DNA of 64,000 nt. It comes from Nocardioides sp. Iso805N. Its GTDB lineage: Bacteria > Actinomycetota > Actinomycetes > Propionibacteriales > Nocardioidaceae. Within the stretch, counting starts at the first letter, position 1. Every line of letters begins with the position of its first letter. Shown here in pieces: positions 51,426 to 63,966 of this stretch. The notes below the pieces were generated by a model, which saw nothing but the letters and a program-made list of their open reading frames with translations, made no database searches and was not told the DNA's origin. The position numbers and the translations under genes were made by a program. The stretch is from contig NZ_KB822576.1 of the NCBI RefSeq assembly GCF_000364605.1, positions 248,001 through 312,000 of the forward strand, written 5' to 3'.

Positions 51426-52895
51426 TCAGGAGCGGCGGTACGCCGGGGCGACCTCATTGATCGCGTCGCCGATCCGGTGGATGCGCAGCGCGTTGGTGGA
51501 GCCGGGGATTCCCGGCGGCGAGCCGGCGATGATCACCACCAGGTCGCCCTCCTCGACCCCGCCGAGCTGGAGCAGCTGCTCGTCGACCTGTCGCACCATC
51601 TCGTCGGTGTGCTCGACCTCGGCGGTCTTGAAGGTCTCGACACCCCAGCTCAGCGCGAGCTGCGAGCGGACCGAGGGGAACGGCGTGAACGCGAGCAGCG
51701 GGATCGGTCCGCGCAGTCGGGCCAGGCGACGGGCCGAGTCGCCGGAGGTGGTGAAGGCGACGAGGAACCTGGCGCCGACCCGCTCGGCGACCTCCTCGGC
51801 GGCCTTGGCGATCACGCCGGAGCGGGTGTGCGGGTCCCAGCTGATCTGGGAGAGGTGCCCGACGCCGGAGCCGCCGGCGGCGAAGGCGTGTCCCTCGGTC
51901 GCGGAGATGATCCGGGCCATCGTCTCGACGGTGTGGATGGGGTATTCGCCCACGCTGGTCTCGGCCGAGAGCATCACCGCGTCGGCACCGTCGAGCACCG
52001 CGTTGGCTACGTCGTTGGCCTCAGCGCGGGTCGGCTGGGGGTTGGCCACCATCGAGTCGAGCATCTGGGTGGCGACGATGACCGGCTTGGCGTTGAGGCG
52101 GGCCTTCTCGACGATCCGCTTCTGCAGGAAGGGGACCTCCTCGAGCGGGCACTCCACGCCGAGATCGCCTCGGGCGACCATGAACATGTCGAAGGCGTCG
52201 ATGACCTCGTCGAGGTTGTCCACCGCCTGCGGCTTCTCGATCTTGGCGATGATCGGGACCATCCGGCCGACCTCGCGCATGATCTCGCGCACGTCCTCGG
52301 CGTCCTTGGCGTTGCGCACGAAGCTCAGCGCGATCATGTCCACGCCGAGCTCGAGGGCGAACTTGAGGTCGTCGATGTCCTTCTCGCTCAGCGCGGGCAC
52401 GGAGACGGCCACGCCGGGAAGGTTGATGCCCTTGTGGTTGCTCACCGGGCCGCCGACGAGCACCTCGGTGACCACGTCGGTGCCGTTCTCGACGGCGGTG
52501 ACGCGCAGCCGCACCTTGCCGTCATCGATGAGCAGCGGGTCACCGACGCTCACGTCGCCCGGCAGGCCCTTGTACGTCGTACCGCTGATCGTGTCGTCGC
52601 CCTCGACATCACGGGTCGTGATCGTCCAGCTCTGCCCGCGGCGGAGCGTCACCGGGCCATTCGCGAACGTCTCCAGCCGGATCTTCGGGCCCTGAAGGTC
52701 GGCGAAGATGCCGACGCCGCGGCCACTCGACGCCGCGGCCTCTCGCACCATCCGGTAGCTCTCGGCGTGGTCGGCATGGGCACCGTGACTCATGTTGAGC
52801 CGCGCCACATCCATCCCCGCATAGACCAACTCACGGATCCGGCGCTCGGTCCCGACGGCCGGCCCCAACGTACACACGATCTTCGCTCGCCTCAC
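51426..52895 (-). CDS. pyk: Pyruvate kinase
   Basis: A 489-residue enzyme. [13 protein letters not shown] opens the barrel, MSHGAHADH follows, the catalytic Lys is in [13 protein letters not shown], and the Mg/phosphate site is [15 protein letters not shown]. It turns phosphoenolpyruvate and ADP into pyruvate and ATP. I chose GTG 52895, which directly precedes the conserved start and lies seven bases behind TAGGCT. An upstream in-frame start at 52943 would read through the promoter. Confidence 0.95.
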   Translation of the reverse strand: MRRAKIVCTLGPAVGTERRIRELVYAGMDVARLNMSHGAHADHAESYRMVREAAASSGRGVGIFADLQGPKIRLETFANGPVTLRRGQSWTITTRDVEGDDTISGTTYKGLPGDVSVGDPLLIDDGKVRLRVTAVENGTDVVTEVLVGGPVSNHKGINLPGVAVSVPALSEKDIDDLKFALELGVDMIALSFVRNAKDAEDVREIMREVGRMVPIIAKIEKPQAVDNLDEVIDAFDMFMVARGDLGVECPLEEVPFLQKRIVEKARLNAKPVIVATQMLDSMVANPQPTRAEANDVANAVLDGADAVMLSAETSVGEYPIHTVETMARIISATEGHAFAAGGSGVGHLSQISWDPHTRSGVIAKAAEEVAERVGARFLVAFTTSGDSARRLARLRGPIPLLAFTPFPSVRSQLALSWGVETFKTAEVEHTDEMVRQVDEQLLQLGGVEEGDLVVIIAGSPPGIPGSTNALRIHRIGDAINEVAPAYRRS

Positions 52896-52902
52896 GGAGT
52901 AG

Positions 52903-52908
52903 AGCCTA
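52903..52908 (-). promoter_or_regulatory. -10 box of pyk
   Basis: TAGGCT on the minus strand, seven bases before GTG 52895; leaderless type. Confidence 0.5.
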
Positions 52909-52915
52909 GCGGGAA

Positions 52916-52927
52916 TGGAACGTTCCA
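52916..52927. promoter_or_regulatory. Palindromic operator candidate upstream of pyk
   Basis: TGGAACGTTCCA is a perfect 12-base palindrome located between the pyk -10 and its expected -35. No regulator gene is adjacent. Confidence 0.45.
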
Positions 52928-52966
52928 ATGAGAGTCGGGCCACGGACTGGTGGGTAACAAATGGCG

Positions 52967-53008
52967 AACAGGCGCAGACCCACGCGGTGAGGCATGGACC
53001 TGCGCCTG
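52967..53008 (-). terminator. Stem-loop downstream of gltD
   Basis: CAGGCGCAG (52969-52977) pairs with CTGCGCCTG (53000-53008) around a 22-base loop, 19 bases after the gltD stop. No T-run. Confidence 0.4.
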
Positions 53009-53026
53009 CTCAGGCGGTGCGAAAGC

Positions 53027-54511
53027 TCAGACCATCAGCGGACGGTCTGTGGGCTTGATCGGCGCCGGCAGCGTCGTCGAACCGGTCAGATAGGCGTCCA
53101 CGGCTGCGGCCGCGGCACGTCCCTCGGCGATCGCCCAGACGATGAGCGACTGCCCGCGACCGGCGTCGCCAGCGACGTACACGCCGTCGACCGACGTCTT
53201 GAACGAGCTGTCCCGCACGATGTTGCCGCGCCCGTCCAGCTCCACGCCGAGCTGCTCGACCACGCCGGGCTGCTCGGGCCCGGTGAAGCCCATCGCGAAG
53301 AGGACCAGGTCGGCAAGGATCTCGCGCTCGGTGCCCTCGATCTCGGTGAGCTTGCCGCCCTCGAACACGACGTCGACCAGCTTCAGCGCGCGGACGTTGC
53401 CCTCCGCGTCACCGAGGAACTCCTTGGTGGAGACGCCGTAGACCCTCTCCCCGCCCTCCTCGTGCGCCGAGGAGACCCGGAAGACCATCGGGTACGTCGG
53501 CCAGGGCTGGCCGGTCGGCCGGTCGTCGGAGCGACCGCTCGAGTCGGCCGGTCGCGGCATGATCTCCAGCTGGGTGATCGACTTGGCGCCCTGACGGATC
53601 GAGGTGCCGAGGCAGTCCGCGCCGGTGTCACCGCCACCGATGATGATCACGTGCTTGCCGTCGGCGAGGATCTGATCCTCGACCGTCTCCCCCAGCGCGA
53701 CCCGGTTGGCCTGCGGGAGGAACTCCATCGCCTGGTGGATGCCGGCCATCTGACGGCCGGGGACCGGCAGGTCACGCGCCACGGTGGAACCGACCGCCAG
53801 CACGACGGCGTCGTAGCGATCGCGCAGCTGCTCGCCGGTGATCGCCGTACCGACCTCGACGCCGGCGCGGAAGACCGTGCCCTCGCGGCGCATCTGCTCC
53901 AGCCGCCGGTCGACGTGCTTCTTCTCCATTTTGAACTCGGGGATGCCGTACCGCAGCAGGCCGCCGATCTTGTCGGCGCGCTCGTAGACGGCCACGGTGT
54001 GGCCGGCCCGGGTGAGCTGCTGGGCCGCGGCCAGGCCGGCGGGGCCCGAGCCGATCACGGCGACGGTCTTGCCCGAGAGCCACTCCGGGGGCTGGGGCTT
54101 GACGTTGCGGTCGTCCCAGGCCCGGTCGATGATCGAGACCTCGATGTTCTTGATCGTCACCGGGTCCTGGTTGATGCCCAGGACGCAGGCCGTCTCGCAG
54201 GGGGCGGGGCAGAGCCGACCGGTGAACTCGGGGAAGTTGTTGGTGGCGTGCAACCGCTCCATCGCCCCCTCCCAGTCGTCGCGCCAGACCAGGTCGTTCC
54301 ACTCCGGGATGATGTTGCCCAGCGGGCAACCCTGGTGGCAGAACGGGATGCCGCAGTCCATGCAGCGGCTGGCCTGGGTGTTGATGATCGGGAGCAGCGC
54401 CTTGCCGATGCCGCCCGGGTAGACCTCGTTCCAGTCCCCCACGCGCTCGTCGATGGGGCGGCGGGTCGCGACCTCGCGCCCGCTCTTCAAGAACCCCTTC
54501 GGGTCAGCCAT
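53027..54511 (-). CDS. gltD: Glutamate synthase small subunit
   Basis: A 494-residue protein from ATG 54511, overlapping the gltB end by eight bases. N-terminal iron-sulfur cysteines are in [18 protein letters not shown]. The FAD site is [15 protein letters not shown], and the NADPH site is [13 protein letters not shown]. It passes NADPH electrons to GltB for glutamate synthesis from glutamine and 2-oxoglutarate. Confidence 0.94.
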   Translation of the reverse strand: MADPKGFLKSGREVATRRPIDERVGDWNEVYPGGIGKALLPIINTQASRCMDCGIPFCHQGCPLGNIIPEWNDLVWRDDWEGAMERLHATNNFPEFTGRLCPAPCETACVLGINQDPVTIKNIEVSIIDRAWDDRNVKPQPPEWLSGKTVAVIGSGPAGLAAAQQLTRAGHTVAVYERADKIGGLLRYGIPEFKMEKKHVDRRLEQMRREGTVFRAGVEVGTAITGEQLRDRYDAVVLAVGSTVARDLPVPGRQMAGIHQAMEFLPQANRVALGETVEDQILADGKHVIIIGGGDTGADCLGTSIRQGAKSITQLEIMPRPADSSGRSDDRPTGQPWPTYPMVFRVSSAHEEGGERVYGVSTKEFLGDAEGNVRALKLVDVVFEGGKLTEIEGTEREILADLVLFAMGFTGPEQPGVVEQLGVELDGRGNIVRDSSFKTSVDGVYVAGDAGRGQSLIVWAIAEGRAAAAAVDAYLTGSTTLPAPIKPTDRPLMV

Positions 54512-57500
54512 GCAGCACCTCCATGATCCGGGCCGCGGCCTCGTCCTCGGAGAGGCCCTCCTCGAGGGCCTCCTCCTGGGCCTCGAGGACCCGCTTGTAG
54601 TCACTGGGCATGATCCGGGTGAACCGGGTCAGTGCCTCGGGCCAGTCGGCGAGCAGCGCCGCCGCGACCTCGGAGCCGGTCTCCTCGTGGTGAGACCGGA
54701 CGATCTGCTGGAGCTCCTCGGCGAACTTGCCCTCCACCGCCCCGAGCTCGACGAGCTCAGGGTTGACCCGCTGCTGCTTGAGGTCGAGCACGTAGGCCAC
54801 GCCGCCCGACATGCCGGCCGCGAAGTTGCGGCCCGTCGGACCGAGCACGACCACCCGGCCGCCGGTCATGTACTCGCAGCCGTGGTCGCCCACGCCTTCG
54901 GTGACGACCGTGGCACCGGAGTTGCGCACGCAGCACCGCTCACCGACGCCGCCGCGCAGGTAGATCTGCCCGGAGGTGGCGCCGTAGGCGATGGTGTTGC
55001 CGCCGATGATGTGCTTCTCGGGCTGGAACGTCGCGGCCCGGTCGGGACGGATCACGATCCGGCCGCCGGAGAGCCCCTTGCCGATGTAGTCGTTGCCGTC
55101 ACCCTCGAGCCGCAGGGTCACACCGCGCGGGAGGAAGGCACCGAACGACTGGCCGGCCGAGCCGGTGAAGGTGATGTCGATGGTGCCGTCCGGCAGCCCG
55201 GCGCCGTGGTAGCGCTTGGTGACCTCGTGACCGAGCAGGGTGCCGACCGTGCGGTTGACGTTGCGGATCGGCAGCTGGGCGCGGACCGGCTCACCGTTCT
55301 CGAGCGCCGGCTTCGCCAGCGGGACGAGGGTGGTGTAGTCGAGCGAGCGCTCGATGCCGTGGTCCTGCGTCTTGGTGTGGCGCAGGTCCTGGTCGGCGAA
55401 CTGCTCCGGCGATGTCACCACGTGGAAGATCGGCGCCAGGTCGAGACCCGCGGCCTTCCAGTGGTCGACCGCTTCGCGGGTGTCGAGCACCGCGGCCTGG
55501 CCGATCGCCTCCTCGATCGAACGGAAGCCCAGCTCGCCGAGGAGCTCGCGGACCTCCTCCGCGATGTAGCGGAAGAAGTTCACGACGTACTCGGCCTTGC
55601 CGGTGAAGCGCTCGCGCAGCACCGGGTTCTGGGTGGCGACGCCCACGGGGCAGGTGTCGAGGTGGCAGACCCGCATCAGGATGCAGCCACTGACCACCAG
55701 CGGGGCGGTCGCGAAGCCGAACTCCTCCGCGCCGAGCAGCGCGGCGATGACCACGTCCCGACCGGTCTTGAGCTGACCGTCGGTCTGCACCACGATCCGA
55801 TCGCGCAGGCCGTTGAGCAGCAGCGTCTGCTGGGCCTCGGCCAGGCCGAGCTCCCAGGGACCACCCGCGTGCTTGAGGCTGGTGAGCGGGGAGGCGCCGG
55901 TGCCACCGTCGTGGCCCGAGATCAGCACCACGTCGGCGTGCGCCTTGGAGACACCCGCGGCGACGGTGCCGACACCGACCTCCGCGACCAGCTTCACGTG
56001 CACCCGAGCCGCCGGGTTGGCGTTCTTCAGGTCGTGGATCAGCTGTGCCAGGTCCTCGATGGAGTAGATGTCGTGGTGCGGCGGGGGGCTGATCAGGCCG
56101 ACGCCCGGCGTCGAGTGCCGGGTCTTGGCCACCCACGGGTAGACCTTGTGGCCGGGCAGCTGACCGCCCTCGCCGGGCTTGGCACCCTGAGCCATCTTGA
56201 TCTGGATGTCGTCGGCGTTTGTGAGGTACTCGCTGGTGACGCCGAAGCGCCCCGAGGCGACCTGCTTGATCGCCGAGCGACGGCTGGGGTCATGCAGCCG
56301 ATCGGGATCCTCGCCACCCTCACCGGTGTTCGACTTGGCGCCGAGCATGTTCATCGCGATCGCGAGGGTCTCGTGCGCCTCCTTGGAGATGGAGCCGTAG
56401 GACATCGCGCCGGTGGAGAACCGCTTCACGATCGCCTCGACCGACTCGACCTCGTCGATGCTGATCGGCTGGCGCCCGGTCGCGGCGGCGTCCCTGAACT
56501 TGAACAGGCCGCGCAGCGTCATCAGCCGCTCGGACTGCTCGTCCACCCGCTGGGTGTACTGCTTGAAGATGTCGTAGCGCCCCTCGCGGGTGGCGTGCTG
56601 CAGCCGGAAGACCGTCTCCGGGTCGAACAGGTGCGGCTCGCCCTCGCGGCGCCACTGGTACTCCCCGCCGATCGGCAGCTCGCGGTGCGCCGGAGCGACC
56701 CCGTCGCGCGGGTAGGCGGTGGCGTGCCGCTGGGCGACCTCCTCGGCGATGACATCGAGCTCGATGCCCCCGAGCTTGGAGGTGGTGCCGGTGAAGTACT
56801 TGTCGACCACGGCCTGGGACAGGCCCACGGCCTCGAAGATCTGGGCACCCGTGTAGGAGGCCAGCGTGCTGACGCCCATCTTCGACATCACCTTCAAGAC
56901 ACCCTTGCCGAGCGCCTTGATCAGGTTCGCGACGGCCTTCTCCGGGTCGTTCTTGACGAAGAAGCCCTCGTAGGCGAGGTCCTCGACGGACTCCATCGCG
57001 AGATAGGGGTTGACCGCGGCTGCGCCGTACCCGACCAGGAGGGCCACGTGGTGGACCTCGCGGACGTCGCCGGCCTCGACGAGGAGACCGACCTGGGTGC
57101 GGGTCTTCTCCCGGACCAGGTGGTGGTGCACGGCACCGGTGAGCAGGAGCGACGGGATCGGGGCCAGGTCGGCCGTCGAGTGCCGGTCGGAGAGCACGAT
57201 GATGCGCGCACCGTCGGCGATCGCCCTGCTGACCTCGGCGCAGATCTCGTCGAGCCGCGCCGCCATCGCGGCGCCGCCGCCCTCGACGTCGTACAGACCG
57301 CGCACGACGTGGGTGATGAAGCCGGGCATGTCGCCGTCACGGTTGATGTGGCGGATCTTGGCCAGGTCGTCGTTGGAGATGACGGGGAAGGGCATCACGA
57401 CCTGGCGGCACGAGCGCGGGCCCGGGTCGAGCAGGTTCGCCTCGGGGCCGATGGTGCTCTTCAGGCTGGTCACCAGCTCCTCGCGGATGGCGTCCAGCGG

Positions 57501-59069
57501 CGGGTTGGTGACCTGGGCGAAGAGCTGGCTGAAGTACTCGAAGAGCATGCGGGGCTTGGCCGAGAGCGCCGCGATCGGGCTGTCGGTGCCCATCGAGCCG
57601 ATCGGCTCCGCACCGGTGTTGGCCATCGGAGCGAGCAGCACGCGCAGCTCCTCCTCGGTGTAGCCGAACACCTGCTGGCGGCGGGTCACCGAGGCGTGGG
57701 TGTGCACCACGTGCTCGCGCTCGGGGATGTCCTCGAGCTTGATCTGGCCCGCGTGCAGCCACTCGTCGTAGGGGTGCTCGGCGGCGAGCTCGCCCTTGAC
57801 CTCGTCGTCCTCGATGATGCGGTGCTCGTCGGTGTCGACGAGGAACATCCGGCCCGGCTGCATCCGGCCCTTGCGAACCACCTTCGCGGGGTCAATGTGG
57901 TCCAGGACCCCGGCCTCCGACGCGTAGACGACCAGGCCGTCCTCGGTCACCCAGTAGCGACCCGGGCGGAGCCCGTTGCGGTCCAGTACGGCGCCGACCT
58001 GCGTGCCGTCGGTGAACACGACGTTGGCGGGGCCGTCCCACGGCTCCATCAGCGCGGAGTGGAACTCGTAGAACGACGTGCGCTTGGCGTCCATCTCGGC
58101 GTGGTTCTCCCACGCCTCGGGGATCATCATGAGCACGGCGTGGGGCAGGCTGCGGCCGCCTAGGTGCAGCAGCTCGAGCACCTCGTCGAAGCTCGCCGAG
58201 TCCGAGGCGCCCGGGGTGCAGATCGGGTAGAGCCGCTCGAGGTCGCCGGGGATGACGTCCGAGCCGAGCAGAGCCTCGCGGGCCCGCATCCAGTTGCGGT
58301 TGCCCATCACGGTGTTGATCTCGCCGTTGTGCGCGATGTAGCGGAACGGGTGGCTCAGCGGCCAGCTCGGGAAGGTGTTGGTGGAGAAGCGCGAGTGCAC
58401 CACGGCGATCGCCGACGTCATCCGCTCATCACGCAGGTCGGGGAAGACCTCGCCCAGCTGGTGGGTGGTCAGCATGCCCTTGTAGACCAGCGTGCGGCCG
58501 GAGAGCGAGGGGAAGTAGACGTCCGTCTCGAGCTCGGCGCGCTTGCGCAGGCAGAAGGCCTGTCGCTCCAGCGCCATCCCCGTCACGTGGCCGCCTTTGG
58601 CCTGGACGAAGAGCTGGCTGAAGGTCGGCATCACCGCGAGCGCGGTGGCGCCGAGGCTGTCGGGGTTGACCGGGACCGCGCGCCAGCCGAGCACCTCGAG
58701 GCCCTCGTCGGCAGCGATCTGCTCGATCTGCTCCCGGCTCTTGGCCACGTGCTCGGCGTCGCCGGGCAGGAAGGCGGTGCCGACGGCGTAGGAACCCGCT
58801 GCAGGCAGCGAGAAGCCCGCCTCCGTGGCGACGGCGCGCAGGAACGCGTCGGGGACCTGGAGCAGGATGCCGGCACCATCGCCGGAGTTGGTCTCGGCGC
58901 CGGCGGCACCACGGTGATCGAGGTTGACCAGGGCGGTGATGCCCTGCTCGACGATCTCGTGGCTCGCCTCACCGGTCAGGGTCGCGACGAAGGCGACGCC
59001 ACAGGCGTCCTTCTCGAATCGCGGGTCGTACAGCCCTTGCGGGGTGGGGAATGAGTGCTCGTACGGCAC
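54504..59069 (-). CDS. gltB: Glutamate synthase large subunit
   Basis: A 1521-residue enzyme. A 22-residue propeptide precedes the catalytic Cys23 (KDACGVAF) of the class II glutaminase domain. The central and FMN-binding synthase domains follow; the 3Fe-4S cysteines are in [15 protein letters not shown]. The C-terminal beta-helix has the usual glycine-rich turns ([18 protein letters not shown]). I chose GTG 59069, behind gggaga. A GlnR-like box lies about 145 bases upstream. Confidence 0.95.
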   Translation of the reverse strand: MPYEHSFPTPQGLYDPRFEKDACGVAFVATLTGEASHEIVEQGITALVNLDHRGAAGAETNSGDGAGILLQVPDAFLRAVATEAGFSLPAAGSYAVGTAFLPGDAEHVAKSREQIEQIAADEGLEVLGWRAVPVNPDSLGATALAVMPTFSQLFVQAKGGHVTGMALERQAFCLRKRAELETDVYFPSLSGRTLVYKGMLTTHQLGEVFPDLRDERMTSAIAVVHSRFSTNTFPSWPLSHPFRYIAHNGEINTVMGNRNWMRAREALLGSDVIPGDLERLYPICTPGASDSASFDEVLELLHLGGRSLPHAVLMMIPEAWENHAEMDAKRTSFYEFHSALMEPWDGPANVVFTDGTQVGAVLDRNGLRPGRYWVTEDGLVVYASEAGVLDHIDPAKVVRKGRMQPGRMFLVDTDEHRIIEDDEVKGELAAEHPYDEWLHAGQIKLEDIPEREHVVHTHASVTRRQQVFGYTEEELRVLLAPMANTGAEPIGSMGTDSPIAALSAKPRMLFEYFSQLFAQVTNPPLDAIREELVTSLKSTIGPEANLLDPGPRSCRQVVMPFPVISNDDLAKIRHINRDGDMPGFITHVVRGLYDVEGGGAAMAARLDEICAEVSRAIADGARIIVLSDRHSTADLAPIPSLLLTGAVHHHLVREKTRTQVGLLVEAGDVREVHHVALLVGYGAAAVNPYLAMESVEDLAYEGFFVKNDPEKAVANLIKALGKGVLKVMSKMGVSTLASYTGAQIFEAVGLSQAVVDKYFTGTTSKLGGIELDVIAEEVAQRHATAYPRDGVAPAHRELPIGGEYQWRREGEPHLFDPETVFRLQHATREGRYDIFKQYTQRVDEQSERLMTLRGLFKFRDAAATGRQPISIDEVESVEAIVKRFSTGAMSYGSISKEAHETLAIAMNMLGAKSNTGEGGEDPDRLHDPSRRSAIKQVASGRFGVTSEYLTNADDIQIKMAQGAKPGEGGQLPGHKVYPWVAKTRHSTPGVGLISPPPHHDIYSIEDLAQLIHDLKNANPAARVHVKLVAEVGVGTVAAGVSKAHADVVLISGHDGGTGASPLTSLKHAGGPWELGLAEAQQTLLLNGLRDRIVVQTDGQLKTGRDVVIAALLGAEEFGFATAPLVVSGCILMRVCHLDTCPVGVATQNPVLRERFTGKAEYVVNFFRYIAEEVRELLGELGFRSIEEAIGQAAVLDTREAVDHWKAAGLDLAPIFHVVTSPEQFADQDLRHTKTQDHGIERSLDYTTLVPLAKPALENGEPVRAQLPIRNVNRTVGTLLGHEVTKRYHGAGLPDGTIDITFTGSAGQSFGAFLPRGVTLRLEGDGNDYIGKGLSGGRIVIRPDRAATFQPEKHIIGGNTIAYGATSGQIYLRGGVGERCCVRNSGATVVTEGVGDHGCEYMTGGRVVVLGPTGRNFAAGMSGGVAYVLDLKQQRVNPELVELGAVEGKFAEELQQIVRSHHEETGSEVAAALLADWPEALTRFTRIMPSDYKRVLEAQEEALEEGLSEDEAAARIMEVLHG

Positions 59070-59205
59070 CAGGTTCTCCCGTCGTTGTCGGAGCGCCAGC
59101 GCGTCCCGGCTCCCCCATGAGGAGTCGACAGGTGCGCGCACCTTGCTATTTTCGGCAATGGCAGGTGGTGTGCATGGGACGGCATTGGCCCGCGCGATGA
59201 CCAAA

Positions 59206-59223
59206 CGTTACCACCTTGTAACG
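59206..59223. promoter_or_regulatory. GlnR-type box upstream of gltBD
   Basis: CGTTAC-N6-GTAACG, a perfect inverted repeat with AC-N9-AC spacing, fits the actinobacterial GlnR consensus (GTnAC-N6-GnAAC). It lies in the 208-base gap between lgt and gltB. Confidence 0.55.
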
Positions 59224-59277
59224 CCGGCTGTCGCCTGAGATTACCCAGGCGTGGGATGAGGCTGGTGCGAGCCCGGA

Positions 59278-60177
59278 TCAGGCCTCGGCCGCACCGTCGT
59301 CCGCGACACCCTCGGAGGTCTCGTCGCCGACCGGATCGCGGCCGTCGACGTACACGCTCTCCTCCCGGCCAGGACGCTTGATGGTGGCCCAGATGAAGTA
59401 GGCGGCGGCGACAACGAACAGGATGATCGCCATCCAGTCGGCCCATCGCAGACCGAGCACGTCGTTGAGCTCGATGGTGTCGATCCGCAGTTGCTCGATC
59501 CAGAAGCGACCGACGGTGTAGGTCATCACGTAGAGGGCTGCCGTGCGGCCGTGGCCGAGCCGGAAGCGGCGCTCCATCCAGATCACGAAGAAGAAGCCCA
59601 GCAGGCACCAGAGCGACTCGTAGAGGAAGGTGGGGTGGAACGTCGTACCGACAGGGAACGTCCGCCCCTCGGGCCAGTTGCTCGGGTCGATCTTGAGGCC
59701 CCAGGGCAGGGTGGTCGGGCGGCCGTAGAGCTCCTGGTTGAACCAGTTGCCCCAGCGCCCCATCGCCTGGGCAATCAGGCAGGTCGGCAGTGCCACGTCG
59801 AGCAGCGGCGCGACCTTGATGCCCATCCGCCGCGCGGCGATGATTCCACCCACGGCGCCGAGAGCGATCGCGCCCCAGATGCCGAGCCCACCGCGCCAGA
59901 CGTAGAGCGCGTCGATGGGATGCCGGCCAGCGCCGAAGTAGAGGTCGTGGTCGGTGATGACGTGGTAGAGCCGGCCGCCCACGAGGCCGAACGGGACCGC
60001 CCAGAGCGCGATGTCCTGGATCTGGCCCGGCTGACCGCCACGGGCCTTCCAGCGGCGCTCGGAGAGCCATACGGCGACGACGATCCCGGCGATGATGCAC
60101 AGCGCGTAGCCGCGGATCGGGATGGGGCCGAGGTGCACGACACCCTTGCTCGGACTCGGAATCGACAACGGCAGCAT
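59278..60177 (-). CDS. lgt: Prolipoprotein diacylglyceryl transferase
   Basis: A 299-residue protein with about seven spans. The signature loop is GRWGNWFNQELYG, and HPTFLYESLW and GRFWIEQLR follow as conserved blocks. It attaches diacylglycerol to the lipobox cysteine of exported lipoproteins; LprG, LivK, the amino-acid binding protein and the SCO protein in this window are clients. The ATG at 60177 follows the sco stop by 28 bases. A charged acidic tail of about 35 residues ends it. Confidence 0.94.
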   Translation of the reverse strand: MLPLSIPSPSKGVVHLGPIPIRGYALCIIAGIVVAVWLSERRWKARGGQPGQIQDIALWAVPFGLVGGRLYHVITDHDLYFGAGRHPIDALYVWRGGLGIWGAIALGAVGGIIAARRMGIKVAPLLDVALPTCLIAQAMGRWGNWFNQELYGRPTTLPWGLKIDPSNWPEGRTFPVGTTFHPTFLYESLWCLLGFFFVIWMERRFRLGHGRTAALYVMTYTVGRFWIEQLRIDTIELNDVLGLRWADWMAIILFVVAAAYFIWATIKRPGREESVYVDGRDPVGDETSEGVADDGAAEA

Positions 60178-60205
60178 GCTCGGGCCCTATCTTCTGGTGC
60201 AGCCC

Positions 60206-60820
60206 TCAGGCTGACTTCTGCAGCAGCGCGTGGATGTCGGAGGCGAACTCCGCCGACGAGGTGTCCATGTCCCACAGCACCCGTGCTTCGTTGTCGGCAC
60301 CGATGGCCGTCACCTGGGTGGAGTGGGTGTTGAGGTCGTAGCCGCCGTCGGGCAGCTTCTGGCCCTGGGCCACGTAGACCGCAAGTGGCTCGGAGATGGA
60401 CGCGATCGTGCCGATCGGCCCGGTCAGGCCGACGAAGCCCTTGTCGTAGTGGTCCAGGTAGCGGCGCAGGACGGTGGTGGTGTCGCGGGACGGGTCGGTG
60501 GTCACGAAGACCACGTCGACCTTCTTGCGATCGGCGCTGTCGAGCCGGGTCATCGCGCTGGCCAGGTTCGACATCACCATCGGGCAGTAGTCGGGGCAGT
60601 GCGTGTAGCCGAAGAAGACCAGGGTGAGGGGCTTCTTCGTGCTCGTGACCAGACTGTACGGCTCGCCGTCGGTGTCGGTCAGCGGTGTCGGCAGCACCTT
60701 GTAGGCGTCGTGGGTGATGCCGGCGAACTTCGCCTCTCCCCCACTGCTGCCGCACGCCGAGACCGCGAGCGCCAGCACGGCGAGGGCGGCGGCCAGACCG
60801 CTGCGGATGGGACTACGCAC
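60206..60820 (-). CDS. SCO1/SenC-family copper-handling lipoprotein
   Basis: A 204-residue thioredoxin-fold lipoprotein. The lipobox is LAVSAC near residue 23, and the metal cysteines are in FGYTHCPDYCP. The usual downstream metal-ligand histidine could be the one in NTHSTQV. SCO proteins deliver copper to cytochrome oxidase or keep its cysteines reduced. The start GTG overlaps the trpA stop by eight bases, so it is coupled to the trp operon, with no oxidase gene nearby. Confidence 0.88.
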   Translation of the reverse strand: MRSPIRSGLAAALAVLALAVSACGSSGGEAKFAGITHDAYKVLPTPLTDTDGEPYSLVTSTKKPLTLVFFGYTHCPDYCPMVMSNLASAMTRLDSADRKKVDVVFVTTDPSRDTTTVLRRYLDHYDKGFVGLTGPIGTIASISEPLAVYVAQGQKLPDGGYDLNTHSTQVTAIGADNEARVLWDMDTSSAEFASDIHALLQKSA

Positions 60821-61609
60821 CGCGGCGCACCCCGCCGGCCAGGTCCTCGGTGAGCGCGGTCAGCGCGCCGAGGGCGGCCGTGCGGTCGCCAGGATGGTCG
60901 AGGATGGCGCGCACGAAGGCGCTGCCGACGATCACGCCGTCGGCGTAGCGGGCCAGCTCGGCCGCCTGATCGCCGTTGCTGACCCCGAGGCCGACGCCGA
61001 TGGGCAGATCGGTGGCCTTCTTCGCACGAGCGACGAGCGGCCCCGCCAGGTCGGAGGTGGTGGTGCGGGCACCGGTGACACCCATCACCGCCGTCGCGTA
61101 GACGAAGCCACGACAGGCGGCGGTCGTCATCGCGATCCGCTCGTCCGTGCTCGACGGCGCAACCAGGAAGATCTTGTCGAGCTCGTGCGCGTCAGCGGCC
61201 GCGATCCAGTCCTGGCCGTAGTCGGGCGTGATGTCGGGCGTGATGAGGCCCGCTCCGCCGGCGCTGGCCAGGTCGCGGGCGAAGCGCTCGACGCCGTACT
61301 TCTCGACGGGGTTCCAGTAGGTCATCACCACGGTCGGCACCCCGGTGGCAGCGACCGCCTCCACGGTGCGCAGCACGTCGCGGGTGCGGACGCCCTGGTC
61401 GAGCGCCTGCTGGGCAGCCGCCTGAATGGTCGGACCGTCCATCACCGGGTCGCTGTAGGGCAGCCCGATCTCAATCACGTCACAGCCCGCCGCGACCATC
61501 GCCTTGATCGCCTCGATCGAGCCGTCCACGTCGGGGAACCCCGCCGGCAGGTAGCCCACGAGCGCGGCACGATTCTCGGCCTTCGCGGTGGCGAAGGCGG
61601 TGCTGGTGC

Positions 61610-61613
<4 letters not shown>
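60813..61613 (-). CDS. trpA: Tryptophan synthase alpha subunit
   Basis: A 266-residue barrel enzyme. The signature is [14 protein letters not shown], with catalytic Glu and Asp; AVMGVTGAR is the phosphate-binding loop region. It cleaves indole-3-glycerol phosphate to indole, which is channelled to TrpB. The GTG start overlaps the trpB stop (GTGA, 61610-61613). Confidence 0.94.
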
Positions 61614-62904
<1,291 letters not shown>

Positions 62905-62908
<4 letters not shown>

Positions 62909-63687
62909 CGGGTGAGTCCTGTCATGCTGCGCACGGCAGCCTCGGGGTCGCCGTCCTTGACCAGCGCCTCACCGACGAGCACCGCGCGAGCGCCCTCGGC
63001 GACGTACGTCTGGACATCGGCGGCGGAGAAGATGCCGGACTCGGCGACCTTGACCCGGTCGTCGGGGATGAGCGGAGCGAGCCGCCCGAAGACCGCCGGG
63101 TCGACCGCGAGGGTCTTGAGATTGCGGGCGTTGACGCCGATCAGCTCGGCACCCAGGCCCACGGCACGCTCGGTCTCCTCCTCGTCGTGCACCTCGACCA
63201 GCACCGTGAGCCCGAGCTCGCCTGCATAGGAGAAGAGCCGGCGCAGCGCCTCATCGTCGAGTGCGGAGCACATCAGCAGGGCGAGGTCGGCGCCGGCGGC
63301 ACGTGCCTCGAGCAGCTGGTAGTCGTCGACGATGAAGTCCTTGCGCAGGATCGGGGTGTCCACCACGGCCCGTACGGCGCGAAGGTCCGCCAGCGAGCCG
63401 CCGAAGCGACGCTGCTCGGTCAGGACCGAGATGGCAGCGGCACCGCCGCGGGCGTAGCTGGCGGCCAGGTCCGCAGGGTCGGTGATCTCGGCGAGGTGGC
63501 CCTTGCTCGGGCTCTTCCGCTTCACCTCCGCGATCACGCTGCTGCCGGCACCACGGAAGTGCGGCATCGGGTCGCGCGGAGCGTCGACGTCGGCAAGCGC
63601 CGCGCGCAGGTCGGCGACGCTGACCTGCGCCTTGCGCCCCTCGAGATCCTCCCGGACTCCGGAGACGATGTCGTCCAGTACCGACAT
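62905..63687 (-). CDS. trpC: Indole-3-glycerol phosphate synthase
   Basis: A 260-residue barrel enzyme from ATG 63687, behind a ggagg site. The signature is [13 protein letters not shown], with [11 protein letters not shown] and VGVNARNL-type blocks further on ([12 protein letters not shown]). It decarboxylates and closes the ring of CdRP to give indole-glycerol phosphate for TrpA. No trpD or trpF is in the window. Confidence 0.94.
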
Positions 63688-63697
63688 CACGCCTCCG

Positions 63698-63898
63698 TCA
63701 GTGGGTCTCGGTGTTGTAGCCCATCTTCGCCAGCACGAGGAAGAGGACACCGGACGCGACGACGATGGCGACGCCGACCCAGAACACCACGTAGCTGATC
63801 GGGCTGAGCATGAGCCCGACGGAGCCGACTAGGAAGCCCAGGAGCCCCACGACGACGGCGCTCCAGGCGGCCGGGGTGTTGCCGTGGCTGTCGGACAT
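63698..63898 (-). CDS. HGxxPAAW-motif small membrane protein
   Basis: A 66-residue protein with the defining HGNTPAAW near its start and two membrane spans ([17 protein letters not shown] and [20 protein letters not shown]). It has the ribosome site aaggag. The family is restricted to actinobacteria and is usually encoded just before trpC, as here. Its role in tryptophan supply is unknown. Confidence 0.85.
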   Translation of the reverse strand: MSDSHGNTPAAWSAVVVGLLGFLVGSVGLMLSPISYVVFWVGVAIVVASGVLFLVLAKMGYNTETH

Positions 63899-63966
63899 TG
63901 CGAACTCCTTGGTGGTGCGAAGGCTTGGACGGGTCGTGCTCTGGGAGAGTCTATTCAGTCCGGGCG

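Noticed and set aside
51122..51460. A 112-codon frame covering the 3' half of the tRNA and the following gap
   Set aside because: It begins inside the tRNA and runs into the end of pyk on the other strand. No ribosome site, and composition is not protein-like.
54453..58163. A 1236-codon plus-strand frame across gltB
   Set aside because: Shadow of the gltB coding frame. It shows no domain and a composition unlike real proteins.
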